Origin: JBOHNM01 sp050730675
GTDB taxonomy: Bacteria; Planctomycetota; Phycisphaerae; Phycisphaerales; UBA1924
DNA length: 20,670 nucleotides
Assembly (NCBI GenBank): GCA_050730675.1
Contig: JBOHNM010000067.1
Coordinates: forward strand, 1-20,670
Direction of reading: 5' to 3'
The notes beneath the pieces are model-generated. The model was not told the origin of the DNA. It ran no database searches and saw only the letters and a program-made list of their open reading frames with translations. A program made the position numbers and the translations under genes. Below, piece after piece: positions 10,044 through 18,177 of the stretch (position 1 is its first letter; each line of letters begins with the position of its first letter).

Positions 10044-10880
10044 CTAGCCCGGCAGCTGCGAATCCGCCAACGCGGCCAGTTTTACGAACTGTTCCACCGA
10101 TAACTCCTCGGCCCGCATGGTCGCCGTGACGCCCTCCGGCCAGGGGATCGCCCTTCCGAGGGTCGAGCCGAGCTGCTTGCGACGCTGTTGGAAGACCCGC
10201 TGGCAGAACGCCGCGAGCAGATCGGGCCGGTCGGTCGCGGGGTGCGCCCGGCGGCGGACGAGCACCATGGCGCTGGTGATATCGGGCCGCGGCCAGAAAC
10301 ACTCGCGCGGCAGCGTGGCGATCAACGAGACTTCGGCCATGGCTTGCGTCACCACGCCGAGGGTGCCGAAGTCCTTGCTCGCCGGCGCCGCCATCAGCCG
10401 CTCGGCGACTTCTTTCTGGATCGTCACGGCCATGATGCTGCAATTGGGGCGCTCGATGAGCAGGTTGAGCATCAGCGGCGTGGCGGCCCCGTAGGGCAGA
10501 TTGGCGACCAGCGAGAATGGACCATCGCCGAGTGCCGTTGCGGCGGCGCTGGCCAGGCGTTTACCTGTCTCGAGGCAGTCACCTTCGATGAGCGTGAAGC
10601 GGTCGCCGAAACCGAGTGCAGGGATACGCTCGCGCAGCAGCGCTGCCAAGCCGGCATCGAGTTCGCACGCCACGACGCGGCAGCCGCGCTCGAGCAGCCC
10701 CTCGGTGAGCGTGCCGGTGCCTGGACCGACCTCCAGCACGGTGTCACCGGCCTTGACGCCGGAAGCGTCGATGAGCTTGGCGACGAGATTCTTGTCGATC
10801 AGGAAGTTCTGGCCCAGCGCGTGGCGCGGGGCGAGGCCGCGGGATTCGAGGAGGGCCTTGATTTCGGAGAGGGTTTGCAC
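10044..10880 (-). CDS. rsmA: 16S rRNA dimethyladenosine transferase (KsgA/RsmA)
   Basis: It dimethylates two adjacent adenines in the 3' terminal helix of 16S rRNA during 30S maturation, using SAM. The 278-residue product has the KsgA opening ALGQNFLID (21-29), SAM motif I VLEVGPGTGTLT (48-59), ACELD (71-75), motif IV NLPYGAATP (127-135), and the C-terminal CFWPRPDITSAMV and FQQRRKQLGSTL segments. In NLPYGAATP the usual second tyrosine after NLPY is a glycine, a mild departure. The start is GTG at 10880, 3 nt after the stop of the Cof-type hydrolase gene, with no separate ribosome binding site, so translational coupling is likely. Confidence 0.95.
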   Translation of the reverse strand: MQTLSEIKALLESRGLAPRHALGQNFLIDKNLVAKLIDASGVKAGDTVLEVGPGTGTLTEGLLERGCRVVACELDAGLAALLRERIPALGFGDRFTLIEGDCLETGKRLASAAATALGDGPFSLVANLPYGAATPLMLNLLIERPNCSIMAVTIQKEVAERLMAAPASKDFGTLGVVTQAMAEVSLIATLPRECFWPRPDITSAMVLVRRRAHPATDRPDLLAAFCQRVFQQRRKQLGSTLGRAIPWPEGVTATMRAEELSVEQFVKLAALADSQLPG

Positions 10881-10883
10881 GGC

Positions 10884-11777
10884 TTACCACTCGCCCGCAA
10901 GGATCTGGTTGAGCGCGTGCGCCACGCCGCCCTGATCGCACGCCAGCGTCTGCCGGTCCGCGGCCTTGGCGACGCTCGCGTGTGCGTTGCCCATCGCCAC
11001 GCCGAGCCCCGCGTGAGTGATCATGGAAAGGTCATTGGTCTGGTCGCCGATCGCCGCCGTTCGCTCGGGCGGGATGCCCAGCCTTCGGGCGAGGCGCTCA
11101 AGGGCTTGCCACTTGTCCGCCAAGGGGTTGAACATCTCGACAATGTGGACACTCTCGATCCCGTCATCGCGCCGGTCGGTCGGCAACAGCACGCCGTTGA
11201 AGTGCTGGAGCATCACCTCGCCGCCGAAGCGGATGCGGAGGTCATCTGCCAGCTCGGTGATCGGCGTGTTGGCGGCGTAGGCCCCCACGCGCACGGTGTG
11301 CTCCGGGTGCTCGTCGTGCTCGAGCGCATCGGTGTAGCGCACGTTCACGCCCATTTTCTTGAACCACCACTTGCTCGCGGGGTCGATCGCGTCGGGGCCC
11401 CACGGCGTGACGGCGAGGTAGTCGAACCCAGCGGCGTGCGGGTCCTTGAGCAGCAGCACTGGGTGCTCCTGCTCGTGCAGGTGGTCGGCGACGCGCCGCA
11501 CCAACTCCAGCGGCATGGTGAACCGTTCAAGTGTGCGGCCCGACTGCGGCTCGGCGACCATCGCACCTCCGGCGACGATCACCGGGTCGGTCTGCTCGAT
11601 CCTTGCGACCACCTCGCGCGTTTCGACCAGCGCCCGCCCGGTGCAGATCGTGACCATGATCCCCGCTTGACGGGCACGTCGGATCGCGGCGAGATTATCC
11701 GCGTGGATCAACCCGTTGTGATCGATCAGCGTGCCGTCAAGGTCCACGGCGATGATGTCGTAGCGGTGGCAGGGCAT
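10884..11777 (-). CDS. Cof-type HAD-superfamily hydrolase
   Basis: A cytoplasmic phosphatase of the Cof/type IIB HAD family, 297 residues, probably acting on sugar phosphates or other small phosphorylated metabolites. Motif I is AVDLDGTL (nucleophile Asp12, acid/base Asp14), motif II is TICTGR (Thr46), motif III is Lys222, and motif IV is GDQTNDLSM (Asp245, Asp249), followed by GVAMGNAHASV typical of Cof members. A large cap (about 80-205) lies between motifs II and III. The exact substrate cannot be read from the sequence. It starts 22 nt after the GGDEF gene without a Shine-Dalgarno sequence, with TACGCT 7 nt before ATG, and ends 3 nt before rsmA. Confidence 0.9.
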   Translation of the reverse strand: MPCHRYDIIAVDLDGTLIDHNGLIHADNLAAIRRARQAGIMVTICTGRALVETREVVARIEQTDPVIVAGGAMVAEPQSGRTLERFTMPLELVRRVADHLHEQEHPVLLLKDPHAAGFDYLAVTPWGPDAIDPASKWWFKKMGVNVRYTDALEHDEHPEHTVRVGAYAANTPITELADDLRIRFGGEVMLQHFNGVLLPTDRRDDGIESVHIVEMFNPLADKWQALERLARRLGIPPERTAAIGDQTNDLSMITHAGLGVAMGNAHASVAKAADRQTLACDQGGVAHALNQILAGEW

Positions 11778-11784
11778 TCGACCA

Positions 11785-11790
11785 AGCGTA
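11785..11790 (-). promoter_or_regulatory. Candidate -10 element, leaderless start of the Cof-type hydrolase gene
   Basis: TACGCT on the minus strand lies 7 nt before the ATG at 11777, inside the 22-nt gap after the GGDEF gene. The context TACGCTTG resembles the same position before the zinc-ribbon gene. It may give an internal start for the hydrolase and rsmA. Confidence 0.35.
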
Positions 11791-11799
11791 GAGCGTGGA

Positions 11800-13329
11800 T
11801 CACGCGGGGAATTCGCGACGTGTCCCCGGCCCGATCGTCAGGCAGTTCTTCCCCGCGCGCTTGCTCTCGAGCGCAAGCTGGTCGGCGCGTTCGAGCAGTT
11901 CCGCGGGCGTACGCCCGTCCCATGGGAACGTCGCGAGCCCGCCACTGATCGACAGTCTTCCCGGCGCGCCCTCGCCAAGCTTCGGGAAGCGGTGGGCGGC
12001 GATCTGCTTCTGGAAACGGGCGGCGATCTGGCACACATCCGTTGGCGGCTTGCTGCCGGGCTCCCGGGGGCCGCCCTTCTCGTGGAAAATCACGACGAAC
12101 TCGTCGCCACCGATCCGGCAGACCCGGTCGCCGTCGCGGATCACCGAGCGCAGCAGCGCCACCGTCTGCTGGAGGATCTCATCGCCGGCGCCATGGCCGA
12201 ACTCGTCGTTGAACCGCTTGAAGTCGTCCACGTCGAAGACCATGATCGTGACGGTGCCCCGCTCGCGCCGGGCCCGCTCGATCGCCTCGCGCAAAAAGCC
12301 CTCGAAGTAGCGGCGGTTGTATGCCCCCGTCAGGTCGTCGAAGAGCGCCGCCCGCTTGAGCGCCTCCTGCTGTTCGCCGACGGCCAGCCACGTCGCCAGC
12401 CACTGGGCGTGCGGCATCAATTCAGCCTGAGTCAGCGACGAGCAGATCAGGTGCCCGAAGACACGTTGGTTGTGCGTCACCGCCACGCCGTCGGTTGGAG
12501 TCGCCGCGACCGCAGGGGTCAACAGCACATCGGCGTGCCCTGTTCGGCGTCGGATGACTTCCAATCCCGGCAGCACCAGGTCGCGCCCCGCCAGCGCAGC
12601 CTGCACCAGCGGCAGGTCGTCCGCGGCCGACCCGAGCACCACCGGCGGCTGAACCGGCGCGAGCGTCACCGTCGGCTGCCCCACGGGGGTCTGGGCCATG
12701 GCCTGCTGAACCGCCGCGGGCGCGGCCACCGGCGGCATGGTCATCGTCACCGTTGGCGCAACGGCTGGGGGCGTCGCTGTGACCGGTACCCCCGTCGATC
12801 CGCTCGTCGGCGCAATCGGCTTCTGCGGCGCACTTGGCGAGGTCAGTGCCGCAGCGGGCGCTTTGGCGCCCGGCAACGGGATCATCCCATCAGGCACGGC
12901 CGGCGCCGTCGGCAATGGCGGCGGCACGGCAACCTTGGCCGGCCGACCAAGCACAACACTGCGGATCATTGTCGCGCCGGCATTCGGAGCCAGCACGCCG
13001 TCGTACGCCGCGCGGTTAGGCGAGGGTCCGCCGTTCTCGACCAGCAGCACCTTGGCGTCCGGATCGGCGATGCGCACCGCGTTCACAAAGCGCGCCGCAT
13101 CTTCACCCGGGTCGGCCTCGGGCGCGACAATCACCGCGGCTCGCCGCGGAGATGCACCATCGATCGGATCGGCCACCTCCCCGACGGCCTCGAGCGCCGT
13201 GCGTGCCCGCACCAGTTCGACATCGGCATCGCGGCGCAGACCGGCATCCAAGCCCGTGCGGCCCACAAGGATGACGCGCAGCGCATCGTCTCCATCACCG
13301 TGATCTGTTTGTGAACCCGGCGTGCCCAT
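11800..13329 (-). CDS. GGDEF-domain protein (probable diguanylate cyclase)
   Basis: A 509-residue signalling protein that probably makes cyclic di-GMP from two GTP. The N-terminal 130 residues alternate beta strands and helices like a response-regulator receiver but lack an obvious phospho-acceptor aspartate set, so it looks like a pseudo-receiver. A long Pro/Ala/Val/Thr-rich linker (about 133-235) follows, then a GAF-like or uncharacterised segment (about 236-325), and a GGDEF domain from 330: DDLTGAYNRRYFE, FDVDDFKRFND, and the intact active-site GGDEF at 407-411. An RxxD inhibitory site (Arg398-Asp401) lies 5 residues upstream of it, so product inhibition is expected. No membrane helix is seen. 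It starts 6 nt after the preceding receiver-like gene, so the two are almost certainly co-expressed. Confidence 0.9.
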   Translation of the reverse strand: MGTPGSQTDHGDGDDALRVILVGRTGLDAGLRRDADVELVRARTALEAVGEVADPIDGASPRRAAVIVAPEADPGEDAARFVNAVRIADPDAKVLLVENGGPSPNRAAYDGVLAPNAGATMIRSVVLGRPAKVAVPPPLPTAPAVPDGMIPLPGAKAPAAALTSPSAPQKPIAPTSGSTGVPVTATPPAVAPTVTMTMPPVAAPAAVQQAMAQTPVGQPTVTLAPVQPPVVLGSAADDLPLVQAALAGRDLVLPGLEVIRRRTGHADVLLTPAVAATPTDGVAVTHNQRVFGHLICSSLTQAELMPHAQWLATWLAVGEQQEALKRAALFDDLTGAYNRRYFEGFLREAIERARRERGTVTIMVFDVDDFKRFNDEFGHGAGDEILQQTVALLRSVIRDGDRVCRIGGDEFVVIFHEKGGPREPGSKPPTDVCQIAARFQKQIAAHRFPKLGEGAPGRLSISGGLATFPWDGRTPAELLERADQLALESKRAGKNCLTIGPGTRREFPA

Positions 13330-13335
13330 GTGTCC

Positions 13336-13959
13336 CTAGCGGCTCCCGCCGGGTTGTACGCCCGGTTTGCCGCGGCCGTTCACGTCTTCGCCCAGCAGCA
13401 TCGCCAGTTCGTCGGCCGAAAGCACGCTTGTCGGTCCCGCCGGAGGCTCGGCATCGGGTCCTTCATCTGTCGTCGGTCGAGTCCGCGCTGGGGGCTCGTC
13501 AGGGCCGTCCCCGGCCAAGCGCAGTTTTGGCCCAGCCTTTGACCTGGCGGGTATCACGATCTTCGGCTCCGGTGGCGGCGTCGTACCCGCCCATCGGGCA
13601 ATGTCCTCACTCGTCACTGCGCGGATCTGCTCGCCGCCAGCGGTGTCAAACCACCAGCAGACCGCCCGCGGCGCATGCCGCGAAACAGCTTCCAGCACCG
13701 CCGCTACGCCCGTCAGGCGATCCGGGAAGCACGGCACCAGCACGATGCCGCCGGCCTCGGGGCCTTCGCGGTGGGACTTGACCACCCGGGCCAAGGCCGC
13801 AAACTGGTCCTCCACCTGCACCACCGACAGGCCGTGGTGATCCAAGCTCCGCGCCAAGCGCGGATGCACGCCCTCCCCGCGCGGCGTCCACACCACACAC
13901 CGCGTGCGTCCGAGAACCGGTTGATTCGAGGCGGTCGTCACAAGAGAAGAGTACCACAT
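13336..13959 (-). CDS. Hypothetical protein with receiver-like domain and C-terminal FliM/FliN-like peptide
   Basis: No named family is recognised. The 207-residue product has an N-terminal alpha/beta region (about 17-125) whose strands TRCVVWT, SVVQVED, GGIVLVPCFPD and AVCWWFD alternate with helices as in a receiver fold, but there is no clear conserved Asp/Lys set. A Pro-rich linker (128-178) follows, and then SVLSADELAMLLGEDV (178-193), which resembles the LSQxEIDALL peptide of FliM/FliN. The listed start is ATG 13959; GTG 13941 is an attractive alternative because TACTCT lies 6 nt before it. It follows murG after a hairpin and precedes the GGDEF gene by 6 nt, which suggests a shared signalling role. 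Confidence 0.7.
   Translation of the reverse strand: MWYSSLVTTASNQPVLGRTRCVVWTPRGEGVHPRLARSLDHHGLSVVQVEDQFAALARVVKSHREGPEAGGIVLVPCFPDRLTGVAAVLEAVSRHAPRAVCWWFDTAGGEQIRAVTSEDIARWAGTTPPPEPKIVIPARSKAGPKLRLAGDGPDEPPARTRPTTDEGPDAEPPAGPTSVLSADELAMLLGEDVNGRGKPGVQPGGSR
13948..13953 (-). promoter_or_regulatory. Candidate -10 element before GTG 13941
   Basis: TACTCT on the minus strand lies 6 nt before an in-frame GTG at 13941, just downstream of the hairpin after murG. If used, it makes a leaderless transcript for the receiver-like gene and GGDEF gene and shifts the start 6 codons in from the ATG at 13959. Confidence 0.35.
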
Positions 13960-13975
13960 CCGGGCCGTATTGCGA

Positions 13976-14000
13976 CCGGAACCGGGTTTGGCGGTTCCGG
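13976..14000 (-). terminator. Stem-loop after murG (no T-tract)
   Basis: CCGGAACC (13976-13983) and GGTTCCGG (13993-14000) are perfect 8-bp arms with a 9-nt loop, beginning 7 nt after the murG stop codon. The same spot holds a 10-base direct repeat CCGGGTTTGG (13982 and 13997). There is no T-run, so it may attenuate or stabilise the murG transcript rather than end it cleanly. Confidence 0.45.
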
Positions 14001-14007
14001 GTTTGGG

Positions 14008-15156
14008 TCATTGTCCCGGCCGGTGCCGCGCCGATAACCCCTCGGCGATCCGACGCGCTCCATCGGCCGGGCCGAGTCGATCCAAGGCGGAGCGGAGTCG
14101 GCCACGCTCGTCCGCGCTGGCCAACAACCGCAAAATGACCGGGGCAGATTCGGTCATGTTCTTCGAGGCATCGATGTGGTCGGTCGTGATCACCGCAGCG
14201 CTGGCACGCACAAGCGCGGCGGCGTTGAGCTTCTGGTGCTGGTCCGCGTGGTACGGATACGGAAGAAAGACCGTCGGTGTCCGGTTGCACCACGCCTCGG
14301 CCACCGCCCCGGCCCCGGCGCTCGAGACTGCAAGCTCCGCCGCGCCCCACCACAGGCCCATGGTCCGCACCAGCGGCTCAACTGTCGCCGCCACGCCCGC
14401 CGCGCGGTATGCCTCGACGAGTTCCTCGCGGCTCGGCCCTCGCCCACCGACCTTCGGTGCCCCGCACTGGTGCAGTATGTGCCACCCCGCCAGTGACCGC
14501 GACGGGTGCGAGGCGATGTCCATCACCAGCCGGTTGATCGTCGCCGACCCTTGGCTGCCGCCGGTGACCATCAGCACAGGTTGGCGTGCATCGATCCCCA
14601 GAGCCGCGCGACACGCATCCCGCGGCAGCGTGTTGACCGCGGCCTTCCGCACGATCGGCGGCACAACCTGCCACTTCGGATAGTCCTTGCACGCAACGAC
14701 CGTGTACGCCCCCGCCCCGCCCGTCACGCGCCGCGCGATGAGCCGGTTGGCCTTGCCGGGAACGGCATCGAGGTTCACTATCGTGCTCGGCACCCGCTCG
14801 ACGCGGGCCGCCTGCACGGCCGGCGCGGCAACGAACCCGCCCATCGCGATCAAGTGCACCGGCCCGTGCCTCTTCGCCTCGCGCAGCATTTTCCGCGTCT
14901 TTCGCACCGACGGCCCCCATCCTTTCAGGAACCGCCATAGCGCTCGCGGCCGTATACCCAGCGGCTTGGCGGCCAGCGCCTCGAAGCGCACGCCTTCCGG
15001 TGTCAGCACGTCGCGGTCCACCGCGCGATCGGAGCAGAGGAAAAGCAGTTCCGCCCGCTCGCCCATCAACTCACGCAGTTGCTCACCGATCGCCAACCCC
15101 GGGAACAGGTGCCCTCCCGAGCCGCCGCCAGCGAAGACGAATGTCACAGTCTCCAT
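14008..15156 (-). CDS. murG: UDP-GlcNAc:undecaprenyl-PP-MurNAc-pentapeptide GlcNAc transferase
   Basis: It adds GlcNAc to lipid I to give lipid II on the inner face of the cytoplasmic membrane, the last cytoplasmic step of peptidoglycan synthesis. The 382-residue GT28 product has the first glycine loop AGGGSGGHLFPGLAIGEQL (9-27), MGGFVAAPAV (105-114), NLDAVPGKANR (128-138), the second glycine loop GGSQGSATIN (199-208), SSAGAGAVAEAW (278-289) and PYPYHADQHQKLNA (299-312). It lies 34 nt downstream of ftsW, an order found in many division and cell-wall clusters, and points to a peptidoglycan wall in this organism. Confidence 0.94.
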   Translation of the reverse strand: METVTFVFAGGGSGGHLFPGLAIGEQLRELMGERAELLFLCSDRAVDRDVLTPEGVRFEALAAKPLGIRPRALWRFLKGWGPSVRKTRKMLREAKRHGPVHLIAMGGFVAAPAVQAARVERVPSTIVNLDAVPGKANRLIARRVTGGAGAYTVVACKDYPKWQVVPPIVRKAAVNTLPRDACRAALGIDARQPVLMVTGGSQGSATINRLVMDIASHPSRSLAGWHILHQCGAPKVGGRGPSREELVEAYRAAGVAATVEPLVRTMGLWWGAAELAVSSAGAGAVAEAWCNRTPTVFLPYPYHADQHQKLNAAALVRASAAVITTDHIDASKNMTESAPVILRLLASADERGRLRSALDRLGPADGARRIAEGLSARHRPGQ

Positions 15157-15190
15157 GCTCCGCCCCCGCCCCCCACCCCGGGCCTCCTGC

Positions 15191-16417
15191 TCACGCCGCG
15201 GCGGCCTCCGGCCGGGTCATCGACGGCTCTGCGTCAAGGTCGAGTTCCATCTCCAGCGGATTCATCGCCGCCTGTTCCGCGTCCGCGAAGCGGTCCATGC
15301 CGATGAGCAAGCCGAGTGACGCCGCCGTCAGGATCCACCCGGTGCCGCCGCTCGAGAGCAGCGGCAGGGCAATGCCTTTGGTCGGCCCCCACCCGGTGAC
15401 GACGCAGAGGTTGACCACTGCCTGCACGCCGACGGTGGCGATGATGCCGATGCCGACGAGCTTGAGGATCGGGACGGTCTGCTTGCGGATGATCAGGTAC
15501 GAAGCCCAGAGCATCCCGATGTAGAGGGCGATGACGACCGCTGCCCCGGGGACGCCGAGTTCCTCGCAGATGATCGAGAAGATGAAGTCGGTCTGGTCTT
15601 CGGGGAGGTAGCCGAACTTCTGCAGCCCGTGGCCGAGGCCGCGCCCCCAGACCTGGCCGTTGGTGATCGCCACCATCGACTGGATCATGTGGTAGCCGCG
15701 CCCTTGCGGGTCGCCGTAAGGATCAACGAACGAGCGGAGCCGCTCCAGGCGGTAGGGATTGGCGACAACGGCCGCGATGAAGCCCAGGGCGCCGACCGGG
15801 AGCATCAGGCCGAAGTGCCAGAACCGAGCCCCTGCGGCCAGCAAGACGATCGCCGCCACCAGGCCGATGAGCACGCCCGTGCCAAGGTCTTCAAGCACGA
15901 CAAATCCGGCGACCGCGCCAGCGCAGGTCAGCGCCGGCATCAGCCCCCACATGAAGCTCCCTAGCCGCTCACGCAGCCGCCAGCCGTACCAGGCCATCAC
16001 GGCGACCAATCCCCACTTGGCGATCTCCGACGGCTGGATCGATTGCCCTGCGACCATCAGCCACCTGTGCGAGCCGTTGACGGTGCGACCGACGCCCGGG
16101 GCGTAGACCAGCGCCATCGCGCCGATGAACGCCACGCCCGCGGCCCACATCGGCCACATCCGCCACCCGCTGGCCGGTTCCGGCGGCGGCACGCTGTTGG
16201 CCACGCCCGGCGCCAGCTTCAGCACCCACAGACGCGACGTGATGAACATGGCCAGCAGGGCCAGCCCCATGTAGACGACCGACTTGGAGAGCAGCACCCC
16301 CAGCAGCGTCACGGGGGTCTTGGCTTCGACCGTCATGCCCGCCGATGGCACCATCACGATGCCGATGGTCAGCAGGGCCAGCACACACAATGCGACAACT
16401 TGCCCGGGACGGAGCAT
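15191..16417 (-). CDS. ftsW: SEDS-family peptidoglycan glycosyltransferase FtsW
   Basis: A polytopic membrane protein that polymerises lipid II into glycan strands with a partner class B PBP. The 408-residue product has the SEDS signatures NGSHRWL (114-120), QPSEIAKWGLV (128-138), EDLGTG (176-181), GRGLGHGLQKFGYLPEDQTD (258-277) with the expected catalytic-region aspartate Asp277, and the terminal LPLLSSGGTG (351-360). About ten membrane helices are visible, with a linker (68-87) and an acidic cytoplasmic tail (376-408). It is called FtsW rather than RodA because murG follows directly, but the two cannot be separated by motif alone. It lies between rimO (63 nt upstream) and murG (34 nt downstream). 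Confidence 0.9.
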   Translation of the reverse strand: MLRPGQVVALCVLALLTIGIVMVPSAGMTVEAKTPVTLLGVLLSKSVVYMGLALLAMFITSRLWVLKLAPGVANSVPPPEPASGWRMWPMWAAGVAFIGAMALVYAPGVGRTVNGSHRWLMVAGQSIQPSEIAKWGLVAVMAWYGWRLRERLGSFMWGLMPALTCAGAVAGFVVLEDLGTGVLIGLVAAIVLLAAGARFWHFGLMLPVGALGFIAAVVANPYRLERLRSFVDPYGDPQGRGYHMIQSMVAITNGQVWGRGLGHGLQKFGYLPEDQTDFIFSIICEELGVPGAAVVIALYIGMLWASYLIIRKQTVPILKLVGIGIIATVGVQAVVNLCVVTGWGPTKGIALPLLSSGGTGWILTAASLGLLIGMDRFADAEQAAMNPLEMELDLDAEPSMTRPEAAAA

Positions 16418-16480
16418 GGTGCGGGGAATATCGGCCCGGCCGTTGAGTTGCGTGCAGTTTGAGCGGTGAATCCCGATGTC

Positions 16481-18169
16481 TCACCCGCCGTGGTCGTCGG
16501 CCGCCTTGCGCGGCGAGCCCTTGCCCGAGATCACCGTCAGCCCCATCCGCTTCTCGACCTCTTCGACAGGTTTGGCGACCAGGTCGTATCCATCGCTCCC
16601 GACGATCACGCAACGGACCAGCTCGCCCGGCACCAGCTTGCGGCCCGACTGCACGTACGTCACGCTGTCGATCTGCGGCGCCTGCGAATACGTGCGGCCC
16701 TGGTAGAGCTGCCCGCCCTTGCCCACGCCGCTGGTCGCGCGGCCGCTCGTGCGCATCGGGGCGTCGATCAGGACATCCATCTTGACCCCCGTGTCGGCCG
16801 GTCGGCGCTCATCGAACTGCGCGGCAAGACTCGCCTGCCGCTCGAAGGCGATCTTCTGCTGCAATTCCATGATCTCGTTGTGTCGGCGCTTCTTGACCTC
16901 GGCGGGTACGGCGAGCTTGGGATCGTCCTCCATCGTTCCGGCGACCGTCCCCGGCTCCTTGGAGTACTCGAAGACGCCGACGTTCTCGAACTTCTGCTCG
17001 CCGATGAACGCCAGCAGTTCCTGGTGGTCCTGCTCGGTCTCGCCGGGGAAGCCGCTGATGAACGTCGTCCGCAGCGCGATCCCCGGCACCTTGCTCCGCA
17101 GCTTGTCGAGCAGCGTCTCGGTCTGGGCCCGCGTGATGAACCGGCGCATGCTCGCCAGCATGCGGTCGCTGGCGTGCTGCAAGGGCATGTCGATGTACTT
17201 CAGCACGCGCGACGTCTTGGCGATCGCGTCGATGCACTCATCCGAGAAGTTGCTCGGGTACGCGTACATCAGCCGGATCCATCCGTCGCCGACGCCCAGT
17301 TCGTCGTATGCACGAGTGATCGACGCGAGCATCCCCGGCAGGCCGCGCATCTTCGCCTCGCTCTTGAGACCGATGCCGATGTCGTCGCCGTAGCTGGTGG
17401 TGTCCTGGCCGATCAAGTTCAATTCAAAGCATCCGTCGGCGATCAGTTCCTTCGCCTCGGCCACCAGCGGGTCCAGCGGCTTGGAGCGCATCTTGCCCCT
17501 GATCGAAGGGATCGTGCAGAAGGCACAATTCTGGTTGCACCCTTCGCTGATCCGCAGGTACGCGTAGTGCCGCGGCGTCAAACGCAGCCGCGAGCGGTCG
17601 TCCTCGAAGTAGCCGACACCCTTGCCGTCCTTGCCGTTGACCGTCAGACCGGTGACGGCCATGCCGCGCTCGCCCGCGGCCACCAGCGCGTTGCTGGCGA
17701 TCCAGTACTTCGGTGAGCCGTCTTCCTTCAAGGCCTGCGGAGCGACCCGAGCCCCGCGCACCGCCTGCACGATGCGGTCGCGATCGAAGACGCCGACCAT
17801 CGCGTCGATCCCCGGTGCCCATTCAAGCATCTTCGCCCGGTGCCGCTGCACCAGGCACCCGGCGACAACCACGCGCTTCACCTGCCCGGAGGCCTTGCGC
17901 TCGATCGCCTCCTTGATCACCGCCAGCGACTCGTCCTTGCTCGCCTCCAGGAAACCGCAGGTGTTGACGACCACCGCGTCCACCTCGCCGCCATCATCGA
18001 CCACGTCGTAGCCGACGGGCGTGATCCCGTCCTCGGCGAGCAGCCCGAGCATCTTCTCGGAATCGACGAGGTTCTTGGGGCACCCAAGCGAGACAAACGC
18101 GACCGAGTCGATCGCGGCATCGTTCGCTGGGGGGTGCTTTTTGGAGTGTTTGGCTGGCGGACGGGGCAT
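16481..18169 (-). CDS. rimO: Ribosomal protein uS12 methylthiotransferase
   Basis: A radical-SAM enzyme that methylthiolates an aspartate of ribosomal protein S12. The N-terminal UPF0004 domain has SLGCPKN (27-33) with cluster ligands Cys30, Cys71 and Cys105; the radical-SAM core has LTPRHYAYLRISEGCNQNC (197-215) with the CxxxCxxC ligands Cys211, Cys215 and Cys218; GFPGETEQDHQEL (373-385) and a C-terminal TRAM-like region (about 460-535) follow. TPRHYAYLRISEGCN is the RimO form and separates it from MiaB. At 562 residues it is over 100 longer than E. coli RimO; extra sequence lies at about 147-195 and at both ends. ATG 18169 is taken; no Shine-Dalgarno sequence is present, and TATACT lies 8 nt upstream. 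Confidence 0.93.
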   Translation of the reverse strand: MPRPPAKHSKKHPPANDAAIDSVAFVSLGCPKNLVDSEKMLGLLAEDGITPVGYDVVDDGGEVDAVVVNTCGFLEASKDESLAVIKEAIERKASGQVKRVVVAGCLVQRHRAKMLEWAPGIDAMVGVFDRDRIVQAVRGARVAPQALKEDGSPKYWIASNALVAAGERGMAVTGLTVNGKDGKGVGYFEDDRSRLRLTPRHYAYLRISEGCNQNCAFCTIPSIRGKMRSKPLDPLVAEAKELIADGCFELNLIGQDTTSYGDDIGIGLKSEAKMRGLPGMLASITRAYDELGVGDGWIRLMYAYPSNFSDECIDAIAKTSRVLKYIDMPLQHASDRMLASMRRFITRAQTETLLDKLRSKVPGIALRTTFISGFPGETEQDHQELLAFIGEQKFENVGVFEYSKEPGTVAGTMEDDPKLAVPAEVKKRRHNEIMELQQKIAFERQASLAAQFDERRPADTGVKMDVLIDAPMRTSGRATSGVGKGGQLYQGRTYSQAPQIDSVTYVQSGRKLVPGELVRCVIVGSDGYDLVAKPVEEVEKRMGLTVISGKGSPRKAADDHGG

Positions 18170-18177
18170 GGACCGGA

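Noticed and set aside
10188..11948. Long plus-strand open frame opposite rsmA, the Cof-type hydrolase and the GGDEF gene
   Set aside because: It is a shadow of GC-rich codon use on the other strand; its translation is rich in Arg, Gly, His and Asp with no domain, while the minus-strand frames have full family motifs. The same applies to the long plus-strand frames opposite guaD, the kinase, metK, the GGDEF gene, rimO and the HAD gene.
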